Shown here in pieces: positions 25,061-33,979 of a stretch of 64,000 bases of DNA. Origin of the DNA: Falsiroseomonas stagni DSM 19981 (GTDB taxonomy: Bacteria > Pseudomonadota > Alphaproteobacteria > Acetobacterales > Acetobacteraceae); the NCBI RefSeq assembly GCF_900114315.1, contig NZ_FOSQ01000012.1:1-64000 (forward strand), given 5' to 3'. Within the stretch, counting starts at the first letter, position 1. Every line of letters starts with the position of its first letter. The notes below the pieces were generated by a model. That model did not search any database. It saw only the letters and a list, made by a program, of their open reading frames with translations, and was not told where the DNA came from. The translations under genes and the position numbers were made by a program.

Positions 25061-26749
25061 ATGGTCGTACATTTTTTAACGATCGATGAATCTTTAGCCC
25101 AGGGTCGCTTCATAGGACCTGCAAGACTCATTCACGAAGCCGCACAACTCCTTCCCGAGCTTAAACGCCTGCTGCCTTACAAAGACGAGTGGCGGAACTG
25201 GATCGATCTGATCGAGGGCCATGGCGCGATCATACCCATGTTACGCTGGCGGGTCCCTACGAATCTTCTCCAGTCGCTCTGGGATCGACACGACAGGAAC
25301 AGCCCTCGAGGCACACCCACTGATGCGTCAGTTAGCCGCGATCTGGAAACGCTTGGCAAATTCCATTATGCTAAATCTGCATGGAGCTGGGAGAGCACGC
25401 TAGCCGATTCCCTTCACCCATTAGACGACCCCAAAGACGGCATAGAGAAATTTATTGAAATTCCATCTCAGGCACCATGGCACCCAGAAATATACGCCCC
25501 CGCACCGATCAAAAGAAAAGACGCGGAAAACATTACATACGATCACCAAAATTGTATTCCGCTTTTTAGACAATGGCAAGCCTTAGCGCTGGCGGAACTG
25601 GCGTTAGCGGGACCTCGAACTTTGGGGGGGCTACGACGCGAGGAACTCAAAAATAAGTGGCCGAGTCTCGTCGATGGGAAAGACGAATGGGGGAATGAGG
25701 CGAATTTATCAGGCTTCGATAAGCATTTGGCGGCACTTGAGGCTTTATCGTGGAATGCAGCATACAGACAGCGGGCTCTTGTACTGGCAAAAAAAGCCCA
25801 TCCAGATCTCGGCTTGTTCCAGGGCCTAGGCCGCGGCAAAAATCAGACTGGCGAATTCATTATCCGTGGCGCTGACCGCACCGCGTTGATTCTTGCCGAA
25901 GAGCTAGTAGCAAAAGAAGCCCTACATCGCTATGCAGTTAATGAGGACGCACTACTCGCAGCAGCAAATTGGCTCGGCTGGCGCGCGCGGTGGAAAGATG
26001 AAAGCGGACACCACAAAGTTGCCCGCGCGTACGCTCTACTTATGCGCGAAGCGATCGAGCTCAATATTTCTTTGGGCCGCACACTGAATGACTCCTTAAA
26101 GCGCATGGATGACGGCAAAGGCTTGGTGGAGCGCTACTTTCCGGTCTGGCGTGATCGCGTGCGATCAGAGTTGCATAGCTGGATAAACGGCCTCGCGCCT
26201 GACTTTCTTCAATTTCCAGCGCAGTGCCTACCTGTATTCACCGGTTCTCACACAGTTCAGTTTCTCGACTGGCTTGAGGCCGGCGGCTTGTTCGCAGCCC
26301 ATATGTCTGTGTCTGCTATCGAAGGGTTCGGTCGTAGGGCTGACGACGATGCTGAGGTCGGAGTTGCTGTCCACGTGTCCAGCCTTGCAGCATGGGTAGA
26401 ACACGTTTGCAATGAGGCCCTAGGACCAAACTGGACAGGCGGCAACGCACTATACGTTAAACTGGAAGGCTGCTGGGGAAAAGCATCTTGTGCGCCGATC
26501 AAAACCGCCTTCACCACATACGCATTACCGCGAGCGGCCAACTTTCAAGACAAGGTAAATGCTATCCTCGCAGTCACCCCTTCAACACAAGCCGAATGGA
26601 TTGCACGCGACGCGCGCTTAACATGGGCAATCCGAAACGAAGGTCTCCATCGCGGTTTGTTTAAGTTTCAGCGTCGCGAAATGCACGACGCCGCATGCAT
26701 CCTCCTCCGGACAGCAATGGGTATTTGGCTGACCACACAGATACCTTGA
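25061..26749 (+). CDS. Unknown protein with C-terminal HEPN-type Rx4H motif, lower-GC gene
   Basis: 562 residues, no signal peptide or membrane helix, rich in Trp (many WxxW-like positions). I do not recognise the N-terminal 400 residues. Near the C-terminus RNEGLH (Arg525-Asn526 to His530) sits on a helix followed by a second helix (MHDAACILLRTAMGIW). This is the R-polar-x3-H arrangement of the catalytic motif of HEPN ribonucleases, common in abortive-infection and toxin proteins. Base and codon use (A/T-ending codons, AAA/AAT) differ sharply from all neighbours, suggesting recent transfer. An RNase defence role is inference; the ATG at 25061 lacks a strong ribosome site. Confidence 0.75.
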   Translation: MVVHFLTIDESLAQGRFIGPARLIHEAAQLLPELKRLLPYKDEWRNWIDLIEGHGAIIPMLRWRVPTNLLQSLWDRHDRNSPRGTPTDASVSRDLETLGKFHYAKSAWSWESTLADSLHPLDDPKDGIEKFIEIPSQAPWHPEIYAPAPIKRKDAENITYDHQNCIPLFRQWQALALAELALAGPRTLGGLRREELKNKWPSLVDGKDEWGNEANLSGFDKHLAALEALSWNAAYRQRALVLAKKAHPDLGLFQGLGRGKNQTGEFIIRGADRTALILAEELVAKEALHRYAVNEDALLAAANWLGWRARWKDESGHHKVARAYALLMREAIELNISLGRTLNDSLKRMDDGKGLVERYFPVWRDRVRSELHSWINGLAPDFLQFPAQCLPVFTGSHTVQFLDWLEAGGLFAAHMSVSAIEGFGRRADDDAEVGVAVHVSSLAAWVEHVCNEALGPNWTGGNALYVKLEGCWGKASCAPIKTAFTTYALPRAANFQDKVNAILAVTPSTQAEWIARDARLTWAIRNEGLHRGLFKFQRREMHDAACILLRTAMGIWLTTQIP

Positions 26750-26758
26750 CTTAATGAC

Positions 26759-26815
26759 GGTCCAGGCCCGTCACGGGCCTGGCGGATGGGGTTCGGGGAA
26801 GGCGGAGCCTTCACC
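26759..26815 (+). repeat. Two-hairpin intergenic repeat, copy 2
   Basis: 57 bp, plus orientation, 9 bases after the stop of the HEPN-motif gene. Arm A is CCAGGCCCG/CGGGCCTGG (loop TCA); arm B GGGGAAGGC/GCCTTCACC carries one mismatch. With copy 1, in opposite orientation, it brackets the fsr and HEPN-motif genes. The remainder of this 176-base gap holds a further GC hairpin at 26861-26886. Confidence 0.9.
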
Positions 26816-26860
26816 GATGCGCCTTTGGTAACGGCGCAGCCGCGCAATCCCACACCCCGA

Positions 26861-26886
26861 CCCTCCCCGGCGAGCGCGGGGGAGGG
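26861..26886. repeat. GC hairpin CCCTCCCC/GGGGAGGG
   Basis: 8-bp perfect arms with a 9-base loop in the convergent gap between the HEPN-motif gene and the GMC gene. It resembles the hairpin at 30933-30955, both preceded by a CCC-rich stretch. They may be a second intergenic repeat type. There is no T tract. Confidence 0.5.
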
Positions 26887-26925
26887 AGTGATAGGCGCCG
26901 CACCGCCCAGTCTCGTGAATAGGAG

Positions 26926-28521
26926 TTACGCCGCAGCCCTCATAAACCCCGCGCACCGCTCCCCCACCATCAGCGCCGCAGGCTGGATGTTGGGCGATGG
27001 GATCAGCGGAAACGCGCTCGCATCCGCCACGCGCAGCCCCTCCACGCCCCGCACGCGCAGTTCCGGGTCCAGCACGGCGCGGTCATCGCTGCCCATGCGG
27101 GCGGTGCCGCAGGGGTGGAAGACGGTGCTGGCGGTGTCGCGGATGCTCTGGGCGTAGGCCTCATCCGAATCCGCGCCCGCGCCGGGGCGCAGTTCCTCCT
27201 CGATCAGACCCCGCAGCGGGCCGACGCTCGCGATGCGCCGGCAGAGCGCGGCGGCGCCGAGCATCACGCGCCAGTCATTGGGGTGGTCCAGGTAGTTGGC
27301 GTGGATCACCGGATGGTCGGCGGGGTCGGGGCTGCGCAGCGTCAGGGTGCCGCGGCTGTCGGGGCGGCAGGGGCCGTAGTTCAGCATCACGCCGGGCTGG
27401 CTGTGCAGGCCCTTCGCATAGTCGAAGGTGGAGAAGTTGACGAAGAGGAGTTGCGCCTCCGCTTCCTCCGCGCCCGGGGTGATGCGGGCGAAGGCCGTGG
27501 CCTCCCCGGCGCCGATGGATAGCGGGCCGGATTGGCGCAGCAGCCAGTCCAGGCCCATCGCGGCCTTTCGGAAATTGCTTTGCAGGATCTCGTTCAGGGT
27601 GCCGCAGGGGCGCGTGCGGAAGATGAACTTCGCGATCAGGTGGTCCTGGAGGTTGCGGCCGACATCGGGGCTGTGGGCGACCACGGGGATGCCCATCGCC
27701 TGCAGCGCGGCGCCATCGCCGATGCCGGAGAGCATGAGGAGTTTCGGCGTCTCGATCGCGCCGGCGGAGACGACGATGGATCGGGTGGCGCGGAAGGTGC
27801 CTTGCGCGGTCTCCACCGCGACCGCCCTGCCCTGCTCGAAGACCAGGCGGTGGGCCTGGATGCCGGTGCGGACTTCGAGGTTGGGGCGGGACATGGCGGG
27901 GCGGAGGTAGGTGCGGGCGGAGGAGGATCGCCAGCGGCCATCGACGTTGAGCTGGATGGGCGCCGCGCCTTCGATGCTGCCGCCATTGTTGACGTCCCGC
28001 AGGCGGGGCAGGCCGGCGGCGACGCAGCTTTCGATGAAGGCGCGGGGGGCCTCGGCCAGGCGGCGGGGTTCGCCCACCTGGATGGGGCCGTCGGTGCCGC
28101 GGGCGTCGGAGGCTTCGCCGCGCCAGCTTTCCATGCGGCGGAAGAAGGGGGCGACGTCGTCGTAGCTCCAGCCGCGCGCGCCGGCCTGGGACCAGCGGTC
28201 GTAATCGTGGGGGCTGCCGCGCAGGAAGACCAGGCCGTTGACGGAGCCGGAGCCGCCGAGGACGCGGCCGCGGGGCCAGTGGATCTGCCGGTTGCCGAGC
28301 TGGGGCTCCGGTTCCGTCATGAAGCGCGGGTCGTATTTCCCGCTGCCGAAGAGCTTGCCGTAGCCCAGCGGCAGGCGGATCCACGGATCCTTGTCGGGCG
28401 GGCCTGCCTCCAGCAGGAGGACCCGACATGAGGAATCCTCCGAAAGGCGGGCGGCGACGACGCAGCCGGCGGAGCCGCCGCCGATGACGATGACGTCCGC
28501 CGTGGTGCCTGGGGCCGTCAT
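26926..28521 (-). CDS. GMC-family FAD oxidoreductase (choline/alcohol dehydrogenase type)
   Basis: 531 residues. FAD-binding VIVIGGGSAGCVVAARLSE opens the protein; GRVLGGSGSVNGLVFLRG is GMC signature 1 and GAIETPKLLMLSGIG signature 2; the C-terminal HPCGTARMG and SPNIQPAALMVGERCA carry the catalytic His and Asn region. Such enzymes oxidise primary alcohols or polyols. Its start overlaps the stop of a Bug receptor gene by 4 bases. Coupling to a solute receptor suggests catabolism of an imported alcohol or acid; BetA itself is less likely because no betB or betI is nearby. Confidence 0.92.
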   Translation of the reverse strand: MTAPGTTADVIVIGGGSAGCVVAARLSEDSSCRVLLLEAGPPDKDPWIRLPLGYGKLFGSGKYDPRFMTEPEPQLGNRQIHWPRGRVLGGSGSVNGLVFLRGSPHDYDRWSQAGARGWSYDDVAPFFRRMESWRGEASDARGTDGPIQVGEPRRLAEAPRAFIESCVAAGLPRLRDVNNGGSIEGAAPIQLNVDGRWRSSSARTYLRPAMSRPNLEVRTGIQAHRLVFEQGRAVAVETAQGTFRATRSIVVSAGAIETPKLLMLSGIGDGAALQAMGIPVVAHSPDVGRNLQDHLIAKFIFRTRPCGTLNEILQSNFRKAAMGLDWLLRQSGPLSIGAGEATAFARITPGAEEAEAQLLFVNFSTFDYAKGLHSQPGVMLNYGPCRPDSRGTLTLRSPDPADHPVIHANYLDHPNDWRVMLGAAALCRRIASVGPLRGLIEEELRPGAGADSDEAYAQSIRDTASTVFHPCGTARMGSDDRAVLDPELRVRGVEGLRVADASAFPLIPSPNIQPAALMVGERCAGFMRAAA

Positions 28522-29501
28522 GGCTCCAGCTTCACGCCGGTGCGCTGCACGACCTGGGCGAATTTCGCGAGTTCGGCGCGGAAGAAGGCCTCGGCATCCC
28601 GGGGGGTGTTGGGGCGGGACCAGGGGTTCACCCCGGCGATGAGGAGGCGTTCGCGGAGTTGCGGTTCGGCGATGGAGGCGCGGATGGCGCGGTTCAGGGT
28701 CTCGACCACCGCGGGGGGCATGCCGCGCGGGCCGATGACGGCGAACCAGTTCTCCAGGTCAAAGCCCGGCAGCGCGGATTCGGCGAGGGTGGGGATATCG
28801 GGGAAGGAGGGAAAGCGTTCGAGGCCCGTGACGGCGATGCCGCGGACGCGCCCGTCCCTCACCTGGCCGGCGGCGGAGGCGAGGACGGCGACGCCCCACT
28901 GGGTCTCCCCGCGGGCGATGCTTTCGACCATCAGGCCGCCGGAGCGGTAGGGAACGTGCGGGAAGCGGCCGCCCATGTTGAGGGTGGCGGCCAGCATCTC
29001 CGCCGACAGATGCGGCATGGAGGCGACGCCGGAGGAGGCGAAGGGCAGGTTCTCCCCCCCTTCGCGGAGGCGCGCGATGGCTTCCTGCGCGGTGCGGGCC
29101 TGGAAGGAGGGGGGCGCGACCACGATCATCGGGCCGGTGCCGACGACGGCGATATGGGTGAAGTCGCCGATCGGGTCGTAGCGCGTGCCGCCCTGCACGG
29201 CGTTGGGGGCGAGGGCGTGGGACGACGCCTCCACCAGCATCAGCAGATGCCCGTCCGGCGCCTGGCGGCGGAGCCAGTCGGAGGCGACGAGGCCGGCGGC
29301 GCCGGGGCGGTTCTCCACCACCACGCGGCCATTGGGGCCGAGGGCGGGGCCGAGGCGATCGGCCAGGAGGCGGGAGGTGACGTCGGTGGAGCCGCCGGGG
29401 GCGAAGCCGACCGCCAGGGTGATGGTGCGATCGGGGAAGGCGAGCGCGGGGCTCGCGATGCTGGCGGCGAGCGTCAGGCCCAGCAGGGCGCGGCGAAGCA
29501 T
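28518..29501 (-). CDS. Bug/TctC-type tripartite tricarboxylate receptor
   Basis: 327 residues with a Sec signal (LLGLTLAASIASPALA). Hallmarks are ITLAVGFAPGGSTDVTSRLLAD, VVVENRPGAAGLVASDWL, and GPRGMPPAVVETLNRAI. These periplasmic proteins bind carboxylates for TctAB-type transporters; no TctAB genes adjoin, as is normal for the many orphan Bug proteins of this lineage. It is translationally coupled to the GMC oxidoreductase. A second Bug gene lies at 45157. Confidence 0.93.
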   Translation of the reverse strand: MLRRALLGLTLAASIASPALAFPDRTITLAVGFAPGGSTDVTSRLLADRLGPALGPNGRVVVENRPGAAGLVASDWLRRQAPDGHLLMLVEASSHALAPNAVQGGTRYDPIGDFTHIAVVGTGPMIVVAPPSFQARTAQEAIARLREGGENLPFASSGVASMPHLSAEMLAATLNMGGRFPHVPYRSGGLMVESIARGETQWGVAVLASAAGQVRDGRVRGIAVTGLERFPSFPDIPTLAESALPGFDLENWFAVIGPRGMPPAVVETLNRAIRASIAEPQLRERLLIAGVNPWSRPNTPRDAEAFFRAELAKFAQVVQRTGVKLEP

Positions 29502-29562
29502 GGTGTCGGTCCTCCCGTGTTGTTGCGGGGAGGGTCGCGCGCCGCTGGCGGGCGCGCAAGGC

Positions 29563-29742
29563 TCAGCGGTGGATGGGCACGCGCTGCGCCGTCGCCCAAT
29601 CCGGCCAGCCCACGAATTTCTCGATGCCGACGAGGATGAGGCAGATCGCGACGACGGCGATGAACAGCTTGATATAGGCCGGCGATGGCGGGTTCCGGTA
29701 CCATTCGGCCAGGCGCAGAAGCATGCGGGTCATCGGGTCCAT
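29563..29742 (-). CDS. 59-residue single-pass membrane protein
   Basis: Short frame from ATG 29742 to TGA 29563. It begins MDPMTRMLLRLAEWYRNP, has one membrane segment (YIKLFIAVVAICLILVGIEKF) and ends in WPDWATAQRVPIHR. High third-position GC and the neat membrane/amphipathic layout argue for a real gene, filling what would otherwise be an empty gap between two same-strand genes. The family is not recognised; a transporter or dehydrogenase accessory role would be a guess. Confidence 0.7.
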   Translation of the reverse strand: MDPMTRMLLRLAEWYRNPPSPAYIKLFIAVVAICLILVGIEKFVGWPDWATAQRVPIHR

Positions 29743-29775
29743 GGCGGGCTTATGCCATGGACCCGGGGGGCGGCG

Positions 29776-30858
29776 TCAGGCCGGATCGTTGATGCCGAGG
29801 CGCCGCGCGGTGTCGAGGATGCTGTCCCAGGTATCGCGCTGGAGGGGCACGCCGTTCGCCAGGCGGTCGGCCTTGGTGGCGGCTTCCTTGTCGCCGGGGG
29901 CGAGGACGGGGCTGCCGGCCTCGGCCGGGGTGGTGGAGACGATCCAGTCCACATAGGCGCGGCCGGCTTCCTCGAATTCGGCCTGGGTGCCGAAGTGTTT
30001 CGGGGAGACGTAGAAGGACAGCATGCCATTGGCGATGCGGCCGCGCGCCTCCACGGGGCCGGAGGTGCCGCCGCCGGTGAGGGCGCCGGCCAGCATCTCG
30101 CACATGAAGGCCAGGCCGCTTCCCTTGTGTTCGCCGAAGGCGCGGATGGCGCCGCTTCCATTGGCGGGGTTGCGGGGGCCGATGGTGTCGTAATGGCCGT
30201 AGAGGGTGTGGGGGTCGCCGGAGAGGGTGCCGTCGGGCTCGATCAGGGCATCGGGCGGCAGCGGCTTGCCGCCATTGGAGGCGACGAGGACCTTGCCCTC
30301 CGCGACCAATGACGTGGCGAAGTCGAGGATGAGGGGGCGGCCCGGCAGGGGGACGCCGATGCTGATCGGGGCGGTGGAGAAGCGGCGCTCCGTCCCGCCA
30401 AAGGGGGCGACGAGGACGGAGCCCGCGACGTTGACGAAGTGGACGGAGAGGAGCCCGGCCTCGATCGCCATTTCGGAATAGGCACCGACGCGGCCGATAT
30501 GGCCGGCGTTGCGGAGGCCGACGACGGCGATGCCGTGCTGCTGCGCGCGCTCGATCCCCATGCGGACGGCCTGGGGGGCGACGGTCTGGCCGAAGCCGAA
30601 AAGGCCGTCGAGCAGGAGGAAGCTGCCGCCATCGGTGATGGTCTGGACGGACTGGCCCTTGAGCACGAAGCCGGCCTGGAGCCATTCGACATAGCGCGGC
30701 ACGCGGGCGACGCCGTGGCTGTCATGGCCGGCGAGGTTGGCATCGAGCAGATGGGTGGAGATGCGATGCGCCTCCGCCTGGTCGCAGCCGGCGGCGGCGA
30801 AGATGCGGGTGACGAAGTGCTCGACCTGCTGGGCGGGGATGTGGATGTAATCGGCCAT
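29776..30858 (-). CDS. Malate/L-lactate dehydrogenase family NAD(P)-oxidoreductase
   Basis: 360 residues from the ATG at 30858 (an in-frame ATG at 30894 would add 12). This is the Ldh_2/YlbC family, distinct from classical LDH. Visible marks are NLAGHDSHGVARVPRYV near residue 44, VGLRNAGHIGRVGAYSEMA with the active-site His near 118, FSTAPISIGVP, and GEHKGSGLAFMCEMLAGALTGG. Members oxidise hydroxy acids such as malate, sulfolactate or ureidoglycolate. It sits downstream of a Ugp-type importer and may act on its substrate. Confidence 0.9.
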   Translation of the reverse strand: MADYIHIPAQQVEHFVTRIFAAAGCDQAEAHRISTHLLDANLAGHDSHGVARVPRYVEWLQAGFVLKGQSVQTITDGGSFLLLDGLFGFGQTVAPQAVRMGIERAQQHGIAVVGLRNAGHIGRVGAYSEMAIEAGLLSVHFVNVAGSVLVAPFGGTERRFSTAPISIGVPLPGRPLILDFATSLVAEGKVLVASNGGKPLPPDALIEPDGTLSGDPHTLYGHYDTIGPRNPANGSGAIRAFGEHKGSGLAFMCEMLAGALTGGGTSGPVEARGRIANGMLSFYVSPKHFGTQAEFEEAGRAYVDWIVSTTPAEAGSPVLAPGDKEAATKADRLANGVPLQRDTWDSILDTARRLGINDPA

Positions 30859-30932
30859 GGCTGCCTGTTTCCTCGGGTTGGGGGAAACCTGCACGCGCGG
30901 GGCTGACGCGTAAAGCGTCTCCCCTCACCCAA

Positions 30933-30955
30933 CCCTCTCCCCGCTGGGGAGAGGG
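30933..30955. repeat. GC hairpin CCCTCTCCCC/GGGGAGAGGG
   Basis: 10-bp perfect arms with a GCT loop, followed on the plus strand by CTTTT. It lies between the importer ATPase stop and the dehydrogenase start, both minus-strand. It has terminator shape only on the plus strand, where no gene ends, so a repeat element or processing site is more likely. Confidence 0.5.
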
Positions 30956-30965
30956 CTTTTCGAGT

Positions 30966-32066
30966 CTACAGCACCTTTCCGGATTCGGGGTCGATCAGGT
31001 GCATGTGGTTCAGGTCCGCGGCGAACTGCATGGGGCGGCCGGGCTCGGCGGGGGTGGTGGGGTCGATGCGGCAGCAGACCTCGGCGCCTTGCAGCCAGAG
31101 ATGCACCAGGGTTTCCATGCCCATGGGCTCGATGACCTCGGGCGTCAGTTCGAACACCGCGATGTTGTCGCGGTCGAGGTTCTTCACCTCGGTCAGATGT
31201 TCCGGGCGGATGCCGAACAGCATGTCGCGGCCGGCGGCGCCCTGGTAGCGGGCGGTGCGGCTTTCCGGGACGGGGACGGTGATGTTGTTGGGGAGCGTCA
31301 CGCGGAGCGCGCCCGATCCGTTCTCGACGCGGGCGGGGATGAAGTTCATCGCGGGGCTGCCGATGAAGCCGGCGACGAAGCGCGTCTTCGGGTGGTGATA
31401 CAGCTCCTGCGGCGGCCCCACCTGTTCGATGATGCCGTGGTTCATGACGACGACGCGATCCGCCAGCGTCATCGCCTCCACCTGGTCATGGGTGACGTAG
31501 ACGGTGGTGGTCTTGACGGTCTGGTGGACCTTCTTGATCTCCGTCCGCATCTGCACGCGCAGCTTGGCATCGAGGTTCGACAGCGGTTCGTCGAACAGGA
31601 ACACCTTCGGGTCGCGCACGATGGCGCGGCCCATGGCGACGCGCTGACGCTGGCCGCCCGACAGCGCCTTCGGCTTGCGGTCCAGCAGCGGCGTGATGTC
31701 GAGGATGCGGGCCGCATTCTCCACGCGCTTGCGGATCTCCTCCTTCGGGAATTTCCGCAAGGTCAGGCCGAAGGCCATATTCTCATAGACCGACATATGC
31801 GGATACAGCGCGTAGTTCTGGAACACCATGGCGATGTCGCGGTCACGCGGCGGGATGTCGTTCACGACGGTGCCGCCGATCGCGATCTCCCCGCCCGTGA
31901 TCTCCTCCAGCCCCGCGATCATGCGCAGCGTGGTGGATTTGCCGCAGCCGGAGGGGCCGACGAGCACGACGAATTCATGGTCGGCGATCTCCAGGTCGAT
32001 GCCCTTCACCGCCTGCACGCCGCCGTCATAGGCCTTCACGACCTTGCGGATGGAAACCTGTGCCAT
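30966..32066 (-). CDS. ugpC: ABC transporter ATP-binding protein, UgpC/MalK type
   Basis: 366 residues. Walker [11 protein letters not shown]-loop [13 protein letters not shown], signature [15 protein letters not shown], Walker [13 protein letters not shown] and H-switch [10 protein letters not shown] are intact. A C-terminal regulatory TOBE/OB region (from about 235, [10 protein letters not shown]) marks the CUT1 carbohydrate subfamily. It is last in the importer operon on the minus strand, 9 bases after the second permease. The substrate is probably a sugar, polyol or glycerol phosphate; the symbol reflects the family only. Confidence 0.93.
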   Translation of the reverse strand: MAQVSIRKVVKAYDGGVQAVKGIDLEIADHEFVVLVGPSGCGKSTTLRMIAGLEEITGGEIAIGGTVVNDIPPRDRDIAMVFQNYALYPHMSVYENMAFGLTLRKFPKEEIRKRVENAARILDITPLLDRKPKALSGGQRQRVAMGRAIVRDPKVFLFDEPLSNLDAKLRVQMRTEIKKVHQTVKTTTVYVTHDQVEAMTLADRVVVMNHGIIEQVGPPQELYHHPKTRFVAGFIGSPAMNFIPARVENGSGALRVTLPNNITVPVPESRTARYQGAAGRDMLFGIRPEHLTEVKNLDRDNIAVFELTPEVIEPMGMETLVHLWLQGAEVCCRIDPTTPAEPGRPMQFAADLNHMHLIDPESGKVL

Positions 32067-32075
32067 GTCTGGATC

Positions 32076-32972
32076 TCAACCCTTTGTCGCGCCGGCGGTC
32101 AGGCCGGCGATGTAGTAATCCATCAGGAAGGCATAGACGATCACCGGCGGCAGCGCCGCCAGCAGCGCGCCCGCCATGATCTGCCCCCAGGCGAAGGTGT
32201 CCGCGCGGACGAGCTGGGAGACGACGCCGATGGTGAGTGGCATCTCATCCGGCGTGGTCACGAAGGCGGTCGGATAGACGAAGGCGGCCCAGCTGACGGT
32301 GAAGGCGAAGATCGTCGCCGCGATGATGCCGGGCATGGCCACGGGGATGAAGATCTTCAGCAGCATCTGGGACCAGGAGGCACCGTCGATCAGCGCGGCC
32401 TCGTCCAGCTCCTTCGGGATTGAGGCGAAGTAGCCGATCATGATCCAGGTGCAGAAGGGCACCGTGAGTGTCGGATAGACCACCACCAGGCCCCAGGAGG
32501 AATTCAGCAGGCCGAGCCCGCCCACGATCTGGTAGAGCGGGATGAAGAGCAGCGTCTCCGGGATCAGGTAGGTCAGGAAGACGCCGGTGGCCAGCGCCTG
32601 GCTGCCCCAGAAGCGCATCCGCGCCAGCGCGAAGGCCGCGAGGGTGGAGATCACCATGGTGATCGCCACCACCATCACCGTGATCTTGGCGCTGTTCCAG
32701 AAGAACGTCAGGAAGGTCGGGTTCGTCAGGATCGCCGTGTAGTTCTCCAGCGTCGGGTTGCGCACCAGCCAGGGATTGCCCTGGAGATTGGCGACCTCCG
32801 CACTCGTCTTCAGGCTGGTGATGAACATGTAGACGGGCGGCGCCAGGAAGATGATGGCGGAGAAGATGAGGGAGATGTAGGCGACCCAGAGCGCCCAGCG
32901 GCGCTCCGAGGACAGGCTGCCGGCCTTGGCATAGATGCCGGGCAGGTCGCGGGTGGCACCGGATGTGCTCAT
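32076..32972 (-). CDS. ugpE: ABC transporter permease, UgpE/MalG type
   Basis: 298 residues with six membrane helices and the EAA loop KELDEAALIDGASWSQMLLKIFIPVAMPG near residue 195, which docks the ATPase. The N-terminal segment SERRWALWVAYISLIFSAIIF is TM1. It begins one base after the stop of the partner permease. Belongs to the CUT1 importer with genes 30966-35341. Confidence 0.92.
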   Translation of the reverse strand: MSTSGATRDLPGIYAKAGSLSSERRWALWVAYISLIFSAIIFLAPPVYMFITSLKTSAEVANLQGNPWLVRNPTLENYTAILTNPTFLTFFWNSAKITVMVVAITMVISTLAAFALARMRFWGSQALATGVFLTYLIPETLLFIPLYQIVGGLGLLNSSWGLVVVYPTLTVPFCTWIMIGYFASIPKELDEAALIDGASWSQMLLKIFIPVAMPGIIAATIFAFTVSWAAFVYPTAFVTTPDEMPLTIGVVSQLVRADTFAWGQIMAGALLAALPPVIVYAFLMDYYIAGLTAGATKG

Positions 32973-32973
32973 C

Positions 32974-33903
32974 TCACGATTCCTCCTTGTTCCGGCGCGT
33001 CACGCCGCGCAGCACGAAATAGGCGAAGATCGCCAGCAGCGGGAACATGAAGAGGGAGACGGCGGCGCCGCGCGGCACGTTGCCGGACAGGATGCCGACC
33101 TGGAACGCATAGGTGGCAAACACGTGGGTCAGGTCGCGCGGACCTCCGTTCGTCAGGACTCGAACAATGTCGTAGTTGGCGAAGGTGACGATCAGGCTGA
33201 ACAGGATGGTGATGCTGATGATGTTGCGCATCATCGGCAGGGTCACGTAGCGCAGGCGCTGGAAGCCCGTCGCGCCATCGATGGCGGCGGCCTCGTACAA
33301 CTGCTCGGGCACCGATTTCAGCGCGGCCAGGTACATGATCATGAAGAAGGGTGCGCCGTACCAGACATTGACGATGATGACGGAGGTGCGCGCCCACCAG
33401 GGCTCCCCCAGCCAGGGCACCGACGGCACGGCGAAAACGTTCAGCAGGTAGTTGATCGAGGAATAGGAGGGGTCGAACATCCACCACCAGCCGAGCGTGG
33501 AGAGCGCCGGCGGGATGACCCAGGGCACGAGCAGCATGCCGCGCCATTTGCGCTGCCCCTTGGCCGGGATGTCATGCAGCATATGCGCCAGCCAGAAGCC
33601 GATCGCCGCCTTCAGGAAGACGGCGGAGATGGCGAAGATGCAGCTCTGCGCGATCACCATCCAGAAGGTGTCGGTATCCAGCAGGATGGCGAACTGCTCC
33701 AGCCCGATGAACTCGGTCATGCGCCGGTTCAGGGTGGAGAGATACATCGCATAGCCCGCGGGATAGACGACCAGCCCGCCGATGACCGCGATCAGCGGCA
33801 AGGTCATCAGGAAGGCGATGGTCGAACGCCGTCGGGTGAAGCGCTGGAGGGAGGTGACCCCCTCCGTGCGCCCTGCCGTCATCGCCGCGCCGCTGGCCGA
33901 CAT
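32974..33903 (-). CDS. ugpA: ABC transporter permease, UgpA/MalF type
   Basis: 309 residues, six predicted membrane helices, EAA loop EQLYEAAAIDGATGFQRLRYVTLPMM near residue 205. Second gene of the importer operon, 76 bases after the binding-protein gene, and almost touching the second permease. The N-terminus (RFTRRRSTIAFLMTLPLIAVIGG) is a short cytoplasmic tail then TM1. Confidence 0.92.
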   Translation of the reverse strand: MSASGAAMTAGRTEGVTSLQRFTRRRSTIAFLMTLPLIAVIGGLVVYPAGYAMYLSTLNRRMTEFIGLEQFAILLDTDTFWMVIAQSCIFAISAVFLKAAIGFWLAHMLHDIPAKGQRKWRGMLLVPWVIPPALSTLGWWWMFDPSYSSINYLLNVFAVPSVPWLGEPWWARTSVIIVNVWYGAPFFMIMYLAALKSVPEQLYEAAAIDGATGFQRLRYVTLPMMRNIISITILFSLIVTFANYDIVRVLTNGGPRDLTHVFATYAFQVGILSGNVPRGAAVSLFMFPLLAIFAYFVLRGVTRRNKEES

Positions 33904-33979
33904 GCGGATGCTCCCCTGTCCCGCGATGGATGTGGAAAGGGCGGGTGGCCCTGCGGCCCCCGCCCCTGCCGTGCCGGCG

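Noticed and set aside
30933-30960. Intrinsic terminator for the importer operon
   Set aside because: The T run lies on the plus side of the stem; on the minus strand, where the operon ends, no T tract follows.
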